Positions 11,651 to 22,748 of a stretch of DNA of 64,000 nucleotides are shown here, one piece after another. Within the stretch, counting starts at the first letter, position 1, and every line of letters begins with the position of its first letter. The notes beneath the pieces were generated by a model. The model worked only from the letters and a program-made list of their open reading frames with translations, was not told the DNA's origin and did no database searches. Origin of the DNA: Mya arenaria (taxonomy: Eukaryota; Mollusca; Bivalvia; Myida; Myidae); NCBI RefSeq assembly GCF_026914265.1, contig NC_069122.1, positions 40,146,514 through 40,210,513 of the forward strand, given 5' to 3'. A program made the position numbers and the translations under genes.

Positions 11651-12744
11651 AAATTATCAATCTGAGAGGATGCATCTTTAAGACAGAATGGTCAATTCCA
11701 CTGTCTATCTGAGAGGATGCAGCTTTAAGACAGAATGGTCAATTCCACTGTCTATCTGAGAGGAGGCAGCTTTAAGACAGAATGGTCAATTCCACTGTCT
11801 ATCTGAGAGGAGGCAGCATTAAGACAGAATGGTCAATTCCACTGTATATCTGAGAGGAGGCAGCTTTAAGACAGAATGGTCAATTCCACTGTATATCTGA
11901 GAGGAGGCAGCTTTAAGACAGAATGGTCAATTCCACTGTATATCTGTGAGGATGCAGCTTTAAGACAGAATGGTCAATTCCACTGTATATCTGAGAGGAT
12001 GCAGCTTTAAGACAGAATGGTCAATTCCACTGTATATCTGAGAGGATGCAGCTTTAAGACAGAATGGTCAATTCCACTGTATATCTGAGAGGATGCAGCT
12101 TTAAGACAGAATGTTCAATTCCACTGTATATCTGAGAGGAGGCAGCTTTAAGACAGAGTGGTCAATTCCACTGTATATCTGAGAGGAGGCAGCTTTAAGA
12201 CAGAGTGGTCAATTCCACTGTATATCTGAGAGGATGCAGCTTTAAGACAGAATGGTCAATTCCACTGTATATCTGAGAGGAGGCAGTTTTAAGACAGAAT
12301 GGTCAATTCCACTGTATATCTGAGAGGAGGCAGCTTTAAGACAGAATGGTCAATTCCACTGTCTATCTGAGAGGAGGCAGCTTTAAGACAGAATGGTCAA
12401 TTCCACTGTATATCTGAGAGGATGCAGCTTTAAGACAGAATGGTCAATTCCACTGTATATCTGAGAGGAGGCAGCTTTAAGACAGAATGGTCAATTCCAC
12501 TGTATATCTGAGAGGATGCAGCTTTAAGACAGAATGGTCAATTCCACTGTATATCTGAGAGGATGCAGCTTTAAGACAGAATGGTCAATTCCACTGTATA
12601 TCTGAGAGGAGGCAGCTTTAAGACAGAATGGTCAATTCCACTGTATATCTGAGAGGATGCAGCTTTAAGACAGAATGGTCAATTCCACTGTATATCTGAG
12701 AGGATGCAGCTTTAAGACAGAATGGTCAATTCCACTGTCTATCT
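11651..12744. repeat. 47-bp tandem satellite, about 23 units
   Basis: Near-identical 47-bp units contain GAGAGGATGCAGCTTTAAGA and CAGAATGGTCAATTCCACTG; main variants are GATGCAG/GAGGCAG and CTGTCT/CTGTAT. Part of each unit (ATCTGAGAGGATGCAGCTTTAA) is a slightly altered right end of the TTAA MITE family (AATCTGTGAGAGTGCAGCTTTAA), so the array appears to have grown from a MITE terminus. No open reading frame runs through it. Confidence 0.9.
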
Positions 12745-12865
12745 TTGTGTGCCTGGTGCACTATTCAACAATTTCAGAAGCATTACCGCGAACATTTTCC
12801 TCACTGAACCTTATTATTCAGCTTGCAACAAGATGTGATTGAACATAATTCAAACATTGATACAT

Positions 12866-13245
12866 TTAAAGTGACACGCTTATTCAAAATCAATACATAC
12901 ACATGTTTAACAAACATCAATTTTGAGTGATAAACCTTTTACTTCTTACTAAACAATGCATTTATGGAAAATATTAATTACTGAAAACAAGATTGTAACC
13001 GTGTATTTATTAGCAGAAAGCGCAAAAATATTAAATGATTGGTGATGCTAAAAGATTTACTGGGTCTACTATCATCTCATAAGGTAGAAATACCGTGTTT
13101 TTATGCTCATGTCTTTAACATTTAACTCGGTATTCTTCATAAGAACCATTGTTTTCGACATTTATTAAATAAATCCTTTTTGGAATATTAAAACAATAGT
13201 ATTAATTGTAGTAAATTTCATTTGGGAGTAAGAGTGCATCTTTAA
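12866..13245. mobile_element. MITE, TTAA family (AGTGACAC / GAGTGCATC ends)
   Basis: TTAA at both ends; left end TTAAAGTGACAC, right end GAGTGCATCTTTAA. About 380 bp, non-coding. Near-identical interiors at 14050-14428 and, inverted, 48442-48816 define the family and its limits. Confidence 0.75.
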
Positions 13246-13360
13246 AGTTGCACACTTTCTCCCAAATAAGATGTACCACAATTGTTACAATTGTTTTAAT
13301 TTACTAAAATGATGACTAAATATCGAACACAATGGTTCTTATGAAGGATGCTGAATCGCT
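13246..13360. mobile_element. partial inverted copy of the same MITE
   Basis: Directly follows the 12866-13245 copy in opposite orientation and shares CACTTTCTCCCAAATAAGAT and AATGGTTCTTATGAAGGATG with it, so the two make a large imperfect palindrome. Truncated at about 13360. Confidence 0.55.
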
Positions 13361-13483
13361 TGATCAACTTTTTTGAAAAAATGTTGAAAATCGCTTCAAA
13401 TTGGTATTTTCTGCATAAAAACAGTTAACATGTCATTGTTTAAGAAGAAAAGGCATGAACTCATGCTTTGAAATAAGATGCCA

Positions 13484-13548
13484 TATTAGGCCGCTAGGCC
13501 GCTTACTTCACGCCGCTAGGCCGCTAAGCCGCTAGGCCGCTAACTTGA
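13484..13548. repeat. short GCCGCTAG-type tandem repeat
   Basis: GGCCGCTAGGCCGCTTA... with repeated GCCGCTAG/GCCGCTAA words, strikingly GC-rich for this surrounding. No function inferred. Confidence 0.6.
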
Positions 13549-14049
13549 AGTACATTCACTTGCATTATTGCATTAGAATAAAAAAGACTCATTACTGTTT
13601 TAAAACTATATGGCCGGCATCACCATAATGGTATAAAGGACAATATACCTACTGTTACATGCACGTGTTATAACGCACTTGCATCTAAATTTAACGGTAA
13701 AGGGACTAATGAAACAGCCACCGGCGCGTGCCTCCCTCTAGAATTGTGCAAGTTTACTTTTTTTATTTCAACATAGAAAAAGAAATAAAATACGCAAAAA
13801 AGTCACCATCTAAGGCGTAGAAATTTAAAATTTACCCCCGCCAACTTTAAACCAAAGAAAGAGGGGTGAAAGTCAAAGAGCTTACACCCCTAAGTAACGC
13901 CCCCTCTAACGTCAAATCCTTGAGACGCCCCTGTATGCTAACGTGTTTTGTTCATTCAGTGAAATCATGTCCTCTTTAAATTTCCATTATGGTATAGGAT
14001 TTCTACAAGTAAATTTTCCTAGACAATCTTGTTTTTTTTCAATATTTGG
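13549..14049. other. no gene; degenerate repeat
   Basis: Contains C-rich phrases (TTACACCCCTAAGTAACGCCC) matching, inverted, the 7.6-kb stretch. Probably an old non-autonomous element; its ends could not be placed. Confidence 0.35.
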
Positions 14050-14428
14050 TTAAAAGTGACACTCAAAATCAATACGTACACATGTATAACAAACATAAAT
14101 TATGAGTGATAAACCTTTAACTTCTTACTAAATAATGCAATTATGGAAAATATTAATTACTGAAAACAAGATTGTAACCGTGTATTTAACAGCATAAAGC
14201 GCAAAAATATTAAATGATTGGTGAATGCTAAAAGACTTACTGTGTACTACTATAGTCTCATAAGGTAGAAATACCGTGTTTTATTACGTTTCTTTCAAAC
14301 TAAATTCGGTATCCTTCATAAGAACCATTGTTAGAACCAATTACAATTATTTATCCTTTAAGGACTATTAAAAGAATAATATTAATTGTGGTATTTTTTC
14401 TTATTTGGAGATAAGAGTGCATCTTTAA
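14050..14428. mobile_element. MITE, TTAA family (AGTGACAC / GAGTGCATC ends)
   Basis: Second direct copy of the 12866-13245 element, TTAA-bounded, with closely matching interior (AACAAGATTGTAACCGTGTA, GCGCAAAAATATTAAATGAT). Confidence 0.75.
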
Positions 14429-14846
14429 GTATCTTGAAATGAAATTTTATTATATTGGTTGAGTTGTGTTTTTTTCGCTTTTTGTCTTGTTAATGCAAAA
14501 CTGTAATAGCAGTTTGATTACATTAGACCGCGAGAAAATTGCGGCAAGAGGGTCATAACACCTTTTAAGGCTTAAATGAGACTCTAAGTGCATATAACTC
14601 AGGCTTTAGATTTGCTAATACAAAATAATTGTCATTAGTTAAAGCCTTAATGTAATAAGAGAAGGACCGAATTCTTAAGATTTTATCGAAAATAACGTTG
14701 ACTCATCTGAAACGATTAAGCTATCGACCGTTCTGGCACATACAAATCTCAAGTCTGGCGATAGAGTATGTTATATTCAAAAGAGAAAGCATCATTGATT
14801 CATGTCATTTCTAAACCTGAACGACACATTAGCTGCAAAATTGATA

Positions 14847-15022
14847 CAGCCGAACCCTGTTGGCTCGAACTCGCTTGGCTCGAATTCCTCGTTGGCTTGA
14901 ACGACTGATTAAAAGACTGATTCCTTTATACTAAAGGTAAACATTTTCGCTTGGCTCGACTTTTTCGAGGCTCGAGGTTTTTTCGCCGGCCCCTGGGAGT
15001 TCGAGCCAACGAGGTTCCACTG
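14847..15022. mobile_element. MITE, pogo/Tc1-like (CAGTCGAACC family)
   Basis: CAGCCGAACCCTGTTGGCTC at the left and ...GTTCCACTG at the right, with TA immediately outside both ends: the clearest target duplication of this family in the window. It abuts the 5' side of the following MITE and may have removed its left terminus. Confidence 0.75.
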
Positions 15023-15044
15023 TAAATCAAAGATAACTTTTCTT

Positions 15045-15435
15045 TTACTACACCATTTTAAATAAAACAAAGGACAGTCTATGCCGCTTCAAGAGCCCCG
15101 CCTTTGTTTTATTACCGAAGTTTGATAAGGTGATTAATTTCATCAAACACTTCGACAAACCTGTTTCCAAAATAATGTTTTGGTAGTGCTCCGTCAGACG
15201 GCCGTATTGTGATAAGGTTTGTCGAATTGTTTTAAGAAACTAAACTCTTAATCAAACTATGATTTAAGACCTAAGGCGAGGCTCCGTAAGCGGCATAGAC
15301 TGCGCTATGTTTCATTTAAAATGGTGAAGAAATAGTGAAGTTATCTTTGTTTAAAGTTTTCATTCCAAGCAAAATATTGCCTTCCGACGTAGCATCTATG
15401 ACGCAATTTATCACCTGGTATACACACACTGGTTG
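15045..15435. mobile_element. MITE (CAGTGTGTGTATACC family)
   Basis: Contains GCCGCTTCAAGAGCCCCGCC, the paired TTTGTCGAA/TTCGACAAA internal inverted repeat, GCGGCATAGACTGCGC and the right end GGTATACACACACTG. Left terminus missing. Shares its body with 29496-29965. Confidence 0.65.
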
Positions 15436-15824
15436 TTATAACAAATATCAGCCAGAAGAGAGACTCAGGGGAAAACATATGTTTTGGTTTTCAATTATGT
15501 AAAATATCATACATGAATTCACTATTTTATAAGTTACGGGGTTACCTACTAACCCCGTAACGTATATATCAGGTCGACAAACTGTTTAAATGTTTCATTT
15601 ATTCATCGGAATATTTATCTGAATCGGAAAATAGACGCCATTTTTGTACGATATAAATATTGTGACCCTATATGGAAAACATATGGGGTCACCGCGTGAC
15701 CAGTCCTGGACCAATGGCGTTGCGCCATTAATATTTTAGGCGTGATACATTATAATCTCTTCATTTACTTGTTTCAATGTTCATGATTTATGTATTAATA
15801 TCTGAAATTAGAACTGGAAACATT

Positions 15825-16487
15825 CGGAATTCCTCGGCCATTACTCATCGAAAACAACATCTGATGTATATGGACGGTTAATAATGTCAGAAATCTTTTC
15901 ATTTTAACTACGCTACAAGTAGATCCGATTTTAATTTCAATTTAGCAGTTAAAATTCATGACTTATTTGTGAAATAATTCACTTTACTGGCAAGCATTTA
16001 ACTAAGATAAACAAAATACTCATATTAAAGCTGCACTCTCACAGATTGACCATTTTAACAACTTTGTTTATTTTTTGTCTTGGAAAGAGCAAATTTTTGC
16101 ATAAATATTAATTTTGCAAACCAATGATATAAGATTGCTGACAAAAAATCAGATCGTAGATTTTCATATTTATGTTCGAAAATAAATGTTTTACGGCTAA
16201 CGGTTTAAGAAAAATGCATAAAACATCAATTTTCGAACTTAAATATTAAAATCTGCGATCTGATTTTTTGTCCTCAGTCTTATATTACTGGTTTCCATGG
16301 ATTTCGCAAAAATTGGCTCATTCAAAGACAAAAAAAAAGTTGTCAAAACGTTCAATCTGTGAGAGTGCAGCTTTAAAACATTACAATTAATTAAAACTAT
16401 TTTTGATTATTTTTTAATAAACTGCTTCTACTGATGTTCCGGCATACATCCGAGGTTGTTTTCGATGGAAATGGCCGAGGAGTTCCG
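15825..16487. mobile_element. MITE with CATTCGGAA...CTCGGCCAT ends, host of a nested MITE
   Basis: Left end CATTCGGAATTCCTCGGCCA, then CATCGAAAACAACATCTGATG; right end has the complement, GGCCGAGGAGTTCCGAATG. A TTAA-family MITE (16025-16376) sits inside. A second copy without that nested insertion spans about 63205-63541, which shows the order of insertion. Confidence 0.65.
16025..16376. mobile_element. MITE, TTAA family, nested
   Basis: TTAA-bounded; GCTGCACTCTCACAGATTGA at the left and its complement at the right. The interior is itself a palindrome around TTTACGGCTAACGGTTTAAG. About 350 bp, inserted in the 15825-16487 element. Confidence 0.85.
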
Positions 16488-17396
16488 AATGTAAAATAAA
16501 CAGCCTATATATACCCTTTTATCCCTCCAGCGTAAAGTCGACCTTAGAGTCTAAAGGTTACTTCTATTGTCCTTGAAAATAATTGCATTTCATTAAAAGC
16601 GGGATTTTATAAAAGAGAAAATTAACGCACAATTTTTTTTTTTAAATTAACAATGATCTAAACAGAATATGCCTTATGCGAGCATTTGTCATAGTTTGAA
16701 TAAGAGCATCGCGTTCAACTACTAGTATACCTAGATCAAATATCATTGAATAGAGTTCATGTATGGAAACCCATTCGAACGGAACATTCAATGAAATGTT
16801 TGATCAATATATTCAATAAGAAAGTAAACACAAACAGGCGTCTTTCATGATATTATAATAATGAATAAAAGTTTTTGAAGATCTTAACCGTAATGGATGT
16901 AAAATAGAACATGTGAAATACGTTGTATATAGCAACTTTAATAAGGAAATTATTTCTGAATTGTGAAGAATTCAGTGATTAATTGTTAATGGACAATAGA
17001 TATACGGTACTCGCTTCATTTTAACAGGAAGTTAAGAAAACACTCATACAAATACGGAATATTTACCTTTTCATTTCAAATCTTTTGTTTCCTGTTATTT
17101 ATATGATTAATCGTTGAGGGAGGTAACATTCCTTATAGCAAGGTTTTGAATGAAAACAAGACACACTTTATCCTGGTAAGTCAAAGAAAATATTTAAAGC
17201 TCTTGTTTAGCACAAGAAACGCATTCTTTACACCAAACGTGTAATTATTGTGACTTTCTGGATAAAAAACGCATTTGAAAAGGAAGTGTTTCCGTCTAAA
17301 ACGGTTTAATTAGTGGAATTTAAAACGCATTCTACTCCCAGTCACAGACTGCTACAGAATCCAATCTACATAACAAACAACATCTAAGCGCGATAA
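16488..17396. other. 14-3-3 gene upstream region
   Basis: No repeat or exon recognised. The last stretch before the start codon is a plausible 5' UTR. No TATA box or transcription start could be fixed, and an untranslated upstream exon cannot be excluded. Confidence 0.35.
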
Positions 17397-19168
17397 ATGA
17401 TGATGTCAGAGCGCGAGGAGCGCATGCAGGTGGCGCAACTGTGCGAGGCGGCGTCTCGGTACGGCGAGATGGTGGAAGTGATGTCGGAGCTGGTCACCGC
17501 GCTACCCCGGACACAGAAACTGAACGCGGAGGAGAGGAAACTGTTGTCTATCGCCTTCAAGAACGAAGTAGCGTTCAGGAGAAAAAGCTTAAAGGTGCAG
17601 TAGTAATTTGATCTCCATTATTATGACGTCATGTAAACTATTATACTGCTTTTACAGAAGAAAAAGCCCAATTTCTGTCGTAATATATCAGAGGTGTAAA
17701 AGCAAATATTTTCCAAATGGCAATTGCTTTTGTACCTTATACTGGAATAACAATAAATATTTAACATATTCAAATACTCTGGTTAGTTTTTTAAGCTTGT
17801 TTCTTTTTATCTACGGATCTTTGATACAAGTATATATAAGTCTTTAATCTCTGCTTGTTCTAAGAATAGTTTAGTTAATGGTTATAAGGTATGACTATTG
17901 CTATTCCAGTCTTTAAGACATATTTCGGTGCTACGAGATTTGTCCATCGAAACAAAACAGATCGTTGCAGAGTACAAACGGCGAATCGAGCAGGAGATGA
18001 GGGAACTATGCGTGGAGCTTATTCAGGTTACACATCGTTAATGCACCAGTCAATTGTTACCACGGCCCCCAGGTCCGGGGTATAGCGGGTGAGATGGGCT
18101 GTGTTTTACCTCCTGGTGGCCCCGCAGTGCCGGATGAATGCGGTGGTTTTGTTTTTCGCGCTAAAAATAGCAGGGAATGGGCCTTATCTAGGATGTCCCG
18201 GGGTGCGGGGGCATTTGGCGGGGATTTTACCAGCTGTTTGTCCCCACAGGACGGGGACCGAAAGTCAAAGTCCCCGTTATTCCCCGGACCTGGGGGGGGG
18301 GGGGGGGGGGGTCGTGGTTACAATTGACTGGTGCATAATTTCGATTATGAATTCGCGAAATCCATGAAACTTTCCTGATTTTTCCCTATTTTCTTTTTTT
18401 GTACAAACCATACTTCCATTTGTTGTATCCGCACAATATATGGGTTTTTTAACTTTTGGTATAGTATTTCACGCACTATAAGTAACAATACACCTTAGCA
18501 GATACCCTTTTCATTAGAACAAAAGTCTAGTGCTTGTGGGTTCGAGGCCGAACAATCAGTTTTGGGTTTTGCCCAGGAAACAAGCTCAAGACTTAGAGTG
18601 ATTCAATGGTATCAACTTTCGTCACAATCAAGCTAAAATTAGTATAAACTACACAACCAGCCTTATATGGCTTATAAGTAATGACCGCCGTACTTAACAC
18701 TTGGGCGGGTCATAAACCATTATGCGAACCTCTGCAAATGGTAACTACAGTCGAACCCCGCTGGCCCGAATTCCTAGGGACCGGCGAAAATACTTCGAGC
18801 CCCGGAAAATTCGAGCCAAGCGGGAATGCTTATATTCAGTATAAAGAAATTGGTACTATACATCCAGTTCGAGCCTACGAATAATTAGAGCCAAGCGAGT
18901 TCGAGCCAACGGGGTTCGACTGTTCCTCAAAAAAGTCAATTATCCCTGTAATCTCTTTTTGTCTGCATAGATGCTGGATACGAAGCTACTACCTGGCGTG
19001 AACGAGCCCGAGTCTGACATTTTCTACCACAAGATGAAGGGAGACTACTGCCGCTATCTTTGTGAAGTTGAGGACGACCAAGTTAAAGTCACTGACTACT
19101 TGGCCGAAATTAAGGAACATTACCAAGGTAGGAAAAGTTGCTTGTGGTGTTTATGTTCCTTTCCCTAT

Positions 19169-19244
<76 letters not shown>

Positions 19245-19329
19245 ATGATGGTGTGGTGGTAGTGTTGGGGGTGTGTAGTGTTGGTGGTGGTGGTAGTGGT
19301 GGTGGTGGTGGTGGTGGTGGTGGTGGTGG

Positions 19330-19366
<37 letters not shown>

Positions 19367-19716
19367 ATGATGATGATGATTTATTTCCAGTGGCCACGGA
19401 CTATGCGGTTCGGAGCCTGGCCGCCACACATCCGCTGCGTATTGGTCTCGCCATGAACTACTCAGTCTTCCTGCACGAGATGGTTGATGACGTAACTCTG
19501 GCACGTGATCACGCCAAGCGATTCTATGACGAGGCTTTGGACGAGATGGAGAACGTACGAGAGGTGGACACTGATCGCTACAATGAGTGCGCGTTTCTGC
19601 TCAAGTTGATGCATGAGAACATAAAAGCGTGGACACTAGAATCGGATATGGACGCAGTGTTTCCGTCGACGGACGGCTCACAAAAGCCTCCACAGACTAT
19701 GTCAAAAGACTTTTGA
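17397..19716 (+). CDS. 14-3-3 family protein (divergent, four exons)
   Basis: Phosphoserine/threonine-binding adaptor; 14-3-3 dimers bind phosphorylated client proteins, mostly in the cytoplasm. Exons: 17397-17594, 17910-18026, 18971-19127, 19391-19716, joined by GT-AG introns with matching phases (0, 0, 1) to give 265 residues; usual length is about 245-255. The start is the first of three ATGs in a row, MMMSEREERM. Binding-groove residues are kept: K55 and R62 (K49/R56 of human zeta) in AFKNEVAFRR, R133-Y134 in KMKGDYCRYL, and N180 in THPLRIGLAMNYSVF. Divergence is clear in helix C-D (LRHISVLRDLSIETKQ) and in the short Ser/Pro C-tail ending MSKDF. Intron 2 holds two MITEs and intron 3 is almost wholly microsatellite. 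An AATAAA lies at 20101. Family is certain; whether this isoform dimerises with others is unknown. Confidence 0.93.
18042..18335. mobile_element. MITE, Harbinger-like (TGCACCAGTCAATTG ends)
   Basis: In 14-3-3 intron 2. Inverted ends TGCACCAGTCAATTGT and ACAATTGACTGGTGCA, flanked by TAA on both sides. Inner parts include CCCCAGGTCCGGGG and a long G run. Sister copies at 35555-35886 (inverted, TTA/TTA) and 62829-63138 (TTA/TTA) give three independent TWA duplications, the hallmark of PIF/Harbinger targeting. Non-coding. Confidence 0.8.
18748..18922. mobile_element. MITE, pogo/Tc1-like (CAGTCGAACC family)
   Basis: In 14-3-3 intron 2. CAGTCGAACCCCGCTGGCCC at the left, GGGGTTCGACTG at the right, TA on the left flank. 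Same family as 836-1009. Confidence 0.7.
19173..19379. repeat. compound trinucleotide microsatellite in 14-3-3 intron 3
   Basis: Blocks in order: (CTG)n, (GAT)n, an interrupted GGT/GTT stretch, (GGT)n, (GAT)n. It fills nearly the whole 263-bp intron and stops about 11 bases before the acceptor (TTTATTTCCAG). Frames through it give artefactual Ala, Asp, Gly, His or Ser runs. Confidence 0.95.
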
Positions 19717-20466
19717 AATGAACGTAACTATGTTAGATGTATATATGTATGCTACTTATTGGCGACGGTGGACGTATTTTCAGAAATCATGTGGCAGTTC
19801 AAATGTTCAGTGTGAAACTGTACTAAATATATCATAGCTTAGTGAGTACTTACAACAGTCTTACACGGGAGGTAACTCAGTCCTGACTCCGTGCTGAGAA
19901 CAGAGTTCCTTCACATAGACGAAAACCCATCGAAACTACAGGGGCATGATACGTTGTTTTAACACATCCATTTGACCTCGCCCCTTCCCGCCCCCCCCCC
20001 CCCCCATTTTTAAAAACAAAATCCCGGGCTTATTAATAATAATGGGGAAACTGTTACTAATGATAACTTACAAAAATGAATGATAATAGAAAGATTATTG
20101 AATAAAATTTCGAAAAAATATTGTTTTGTTAGTTATCATTTGTGGTCAAATGTGTGTGTCAAAACAACGCACCGTGCCCCTGTGATCGAACCATGAGCAA
20201 CAATGTTTACCTTCTTAGTCTTACTCTATGATCTTCATTTAAATACATTGATGAATAATGGAGAATAACCGTACACGAAAACTTTATTTTACGACATAAA
20301 ACTGATTCTTTTAATGATAACCATATTACAAATGCATTTCAAGCGTATTCGGCACTTGTTTTGTTTCCACTGCAGTCATCAGTTCGTCGACCACCCCATC
20401 CCACCCCACGGTATATGGAGTGGCATGACCATGGTGTATAACTTTTGTGATATTGACTGATCACAG

Positions 20467-20467
<1 letters not shown>
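19717..20467 (+). other. 14-3-3 3' UTR and downstream flank
   Basis: Follows the TGA stop. The first convincing poly(A) signal is AATAAA at 20101. A C run at 19990-20005. No further gene before the microsatellite at 20468. Confidence 0.5.
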
Positions 20468-20554
<87 letters not shown>

Positions 20555-20654
20555 GGTGGTGGTGGTGGTGGTGGTGATGATGATGATGATGATCATGGTG
20601 GTGGTGGCGGCGGCGGCGGCGGGACGACGACGACGAAGATGATGATGCTGATGG

Positions 20655-20686
<32 letters not shown>

Positions 20687-20690
20687 CAAC
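20468..20690. repeat. GAT/GGT compound microsatellite
   Basis: (GAT)n, (GGT)n, (GAT)n, short GGC and GAC runs, then (GAT)n. It stands at the left edge of the duplicated 6-kb unit; the other copy has a similar GAT/CTG tract at 26776-26935. Confidence 0.9.
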
Positions 20691-20698
20691 ATTACCAT

Positions 20699-20862
20699 TG
20701 TGAAAACGCGACAGTCGTATTATCGCGTTTTCGTTATCGTACTGTCGCGTTTTCATCATCGTACTGTCGCGTTTACATCATCGGACTTTCGCGTTTTCGT
20801 AGTTCGTGATTTCGCGTTTTCATCTTCGTACTATCGAGTATCGCGTTTCAGATCAACACATT
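20699..20862. repeat. about 22-bp CpG-rich tandem repeat
   Basis: Roughly seven diverged units of the type TCGCGTTTTCATCATCGTAC. CpG-rich against an AT-rich background. Absent from the second copy of the duplication. Confidence 0.75.
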
Positions 20863-20867
20863 TACAG

Positions 20868-22429
20868 GCGATGGCCCTAACGGCATTCCGTAGGCAACAG
20901 TACCGTATCATACCCTTGGTGTTTTATAATCTCTGATAGAATGCAACACCGAGAAGTTTGAGATTCATCTTGCCAAGCGTTCCTGAACGGGCTTGCATTT
21001 AAAGTGATGGTTGCCATTTCAGACGACTGGGGTAACATATATGTTGTCAATGCCTTACGTAGTGATCTCCCTTGGCGAGCAGTAAAGAACTGTACAGGAG
21101 AAGAAAGTAACCGCTGTTTGGAGTGTGTTTGATGGCGATGTTGTCCAACGTATTCTTTATATATATTTTAATAAAGAAAAGAAAACCAATGTGTATCTTA
21201 TAATATTTGTTATTGGATATGAATTCGTCTATATACCTCCTAAAGAATATCCAAACAATAATAAAATAATGACAAACATATTATTTTAATATTTTGTTTA
21301 ATTATTATCTTTGATCGACTCCATTGACGTAGTGTCTTTGAGACATCTTTTTCCCGGAAGCAACCTTACTTGCGGATGTTATTTTCAAAGGAAGCACACG
21401 GTCTTGAAGGATCCGTGGCGTCGACAAACTCAAGGTCACATGAGCCTGGTCGCCTTACTGCCGTGCATCCTTCGATCCCAACAGGGCCGCCATTCACACC
21501 GTACCTAGAGGTTTAAGTATATATTAAAAAATAACAGTTTACTTATGTTCAGCAAATGTCACCCCCCCCCCCCCTTGCTCAAGTCGACCAAGTTAACTTT
21601 GTTATGTTCATATAGGAGAAAAAGTAATAACGTACGCCCAAAATGCACCATTTCGGACTATGAATTGTAAAAATAGTATTGGGGAAGTATCCCCCACTCT
21701 CTGCCAACACTTTAAACCAAATAAAATTCAGTTCTGAGGGAGGGGCGCAATTCAAAAGTTCACTCCCAAAAGTTTCGTCAAATCAAACGTCAAACTTTGG
21801 TCCGCCCCTGAATGTCAATAATAAAGAAAACAGTTTTTGTTTCTTTAAAAAGGTAAAAACATAAGTAATTAAGATAGTTGGTATTCTGCGTCAGTTCTTC
21901 ATCGCGTTTTGATTAAACAGATCCATACCCGCAGCATTCGTAGAATCCATTAGAACAGCTGCACAACATACAATATGGAGCAGGGAGCCGTAACGTCGTT
22001 CCGGACCCAAACACGCGATTATCTAGGGAGCATGCGCGTGGACCTAGAAGATAACAATTTCAATGCAGAAAGAAACAGTGTGTATACGGAGCACTGTCAA
22101 AACATAATTTTGGAAACATCTTTGTCGAAGTGTTTGATGAAACTAATCACCTTATCAAACTTCTGAAATAACATGAAGGCGGGGCTCTTTAAGCGTTATT
22201 GACTGTCCTTTGTTTTATTTAAATTGATGCAATAAAGGAAAAGTTATCTTTGATTTAAGTCTTTATTTTAGAAATAATGTTGCCTTCTGACGTAGCATAT
22301 ATCACGTAATTTATCACGTGGTATACACACACTGTATACAACACACACTGAGAAAATATTGGTCATTAACATTTCTGTTTAAACCGGTGTGAGTCAAACT
22401 GTATATCTATTTAAAGTGAGATTGGTTGG
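20868..22429. repeat. segmental duplication, part A, copy 1
   Basis: Matches 27640-29995 in order: the ATCATACCC...AACACC unit, GCATTTAAAGTGATGGTTGCC, microseminoprotein exons 3 and 2, and the CAGTGTGTGTATAC MITE. Copy 2 has an extra roughly 420-bp segment (27870-28295) and an expanded 98-bp array. Confidence 0.85.
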
Positions 22430-22748
22430 AGCATTGTATACAATGATAACATCAGCTAGTTTTTACGGCTGTACAGCACACTTCCGCTAGTTGACATACC
22501 ACCGTAAAATGGTTAGTTTTCTTCCAAAATATAAATTAAGGATACTAATAGTATATATTTTAAATCTAATCAGTTGTTTTTTTCTGTAAGTACATTTTAC
22601 CATAAAATGCATAGTTCTTATCTATTTTAATGAAACAACAAAACTCACCTCGATCGCTGTCACGCGGTTCCGGCGGGCTACCACCCATAAAACAAAATCC
22701 TTCCGCCAGCCCAAAAAGTAGCACCGTTGACAACAAAAAAGTCAACAT
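21366..22748 (-). CDS. beta-microseminoprotein-like secreted protein, copy 1
   Basis: Small secreted 10-cysteine protein. Three exons on the - strand, 22748-22649, 22043-21929 and 21504-21366, with GT-AG introns in phases 1 and 2, giving 117 residues; human MSMB has 114. Exon 1 encodes a signal peptide (MLTFLLSTVLLFGLAEG), the first Cys and an EPRDSDRG stretch that parallels PGDSTR of MSMB. Exon 2 carries C38, C58, the CxxCxC cluster (C58, C61, C63) and the CC pair (70-71). Exon 3 carries C85, C94 and C108 in GIEGCTAV, PGSCDL and DPSRPC. The order and number of cysteines match the family. Known members are secreted seminal, immune or predator-avoidance proteins; the role here is unknown. The coding sequence is intact. 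Start chosen at the ATG directly preceding the hydrophobic segment. Confidence 0.87.
22076..22350. mobile_element. MITE (CAGTGTGTGTATACC family), internally deleted
   Basis: In intron 1 of microseminoprotein copy 1, beside exon 2. Begins CAGTGTGTATACGG, contains TTTGTCGAAGTGTTTGATGA and ends GGTATACACACACTG. It occupies the same site as 29496-29965 in copy 2, so it predates the duplication. Confidence 0.65.

Noticed and set aside
13246-13360. Transcription terminator or regulatory hairpin
   Set aside because: The palindrome is explained by two abutting MITE copies in opposite orientation.
19151-19504. Open frames coding for poly-Ala, poly-Asp, poly-His or poly-Ser in the 14-3-3 intron
   Set aside because: They are trinucleotide microsatellite read in several frames; splice sites on both sides place it in an intron.
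20339-20809. His/Asp/Gly-run open frames on both strands
   Set aside because: GAT/GGT microsatellite artefacts; no domain and no splice support.
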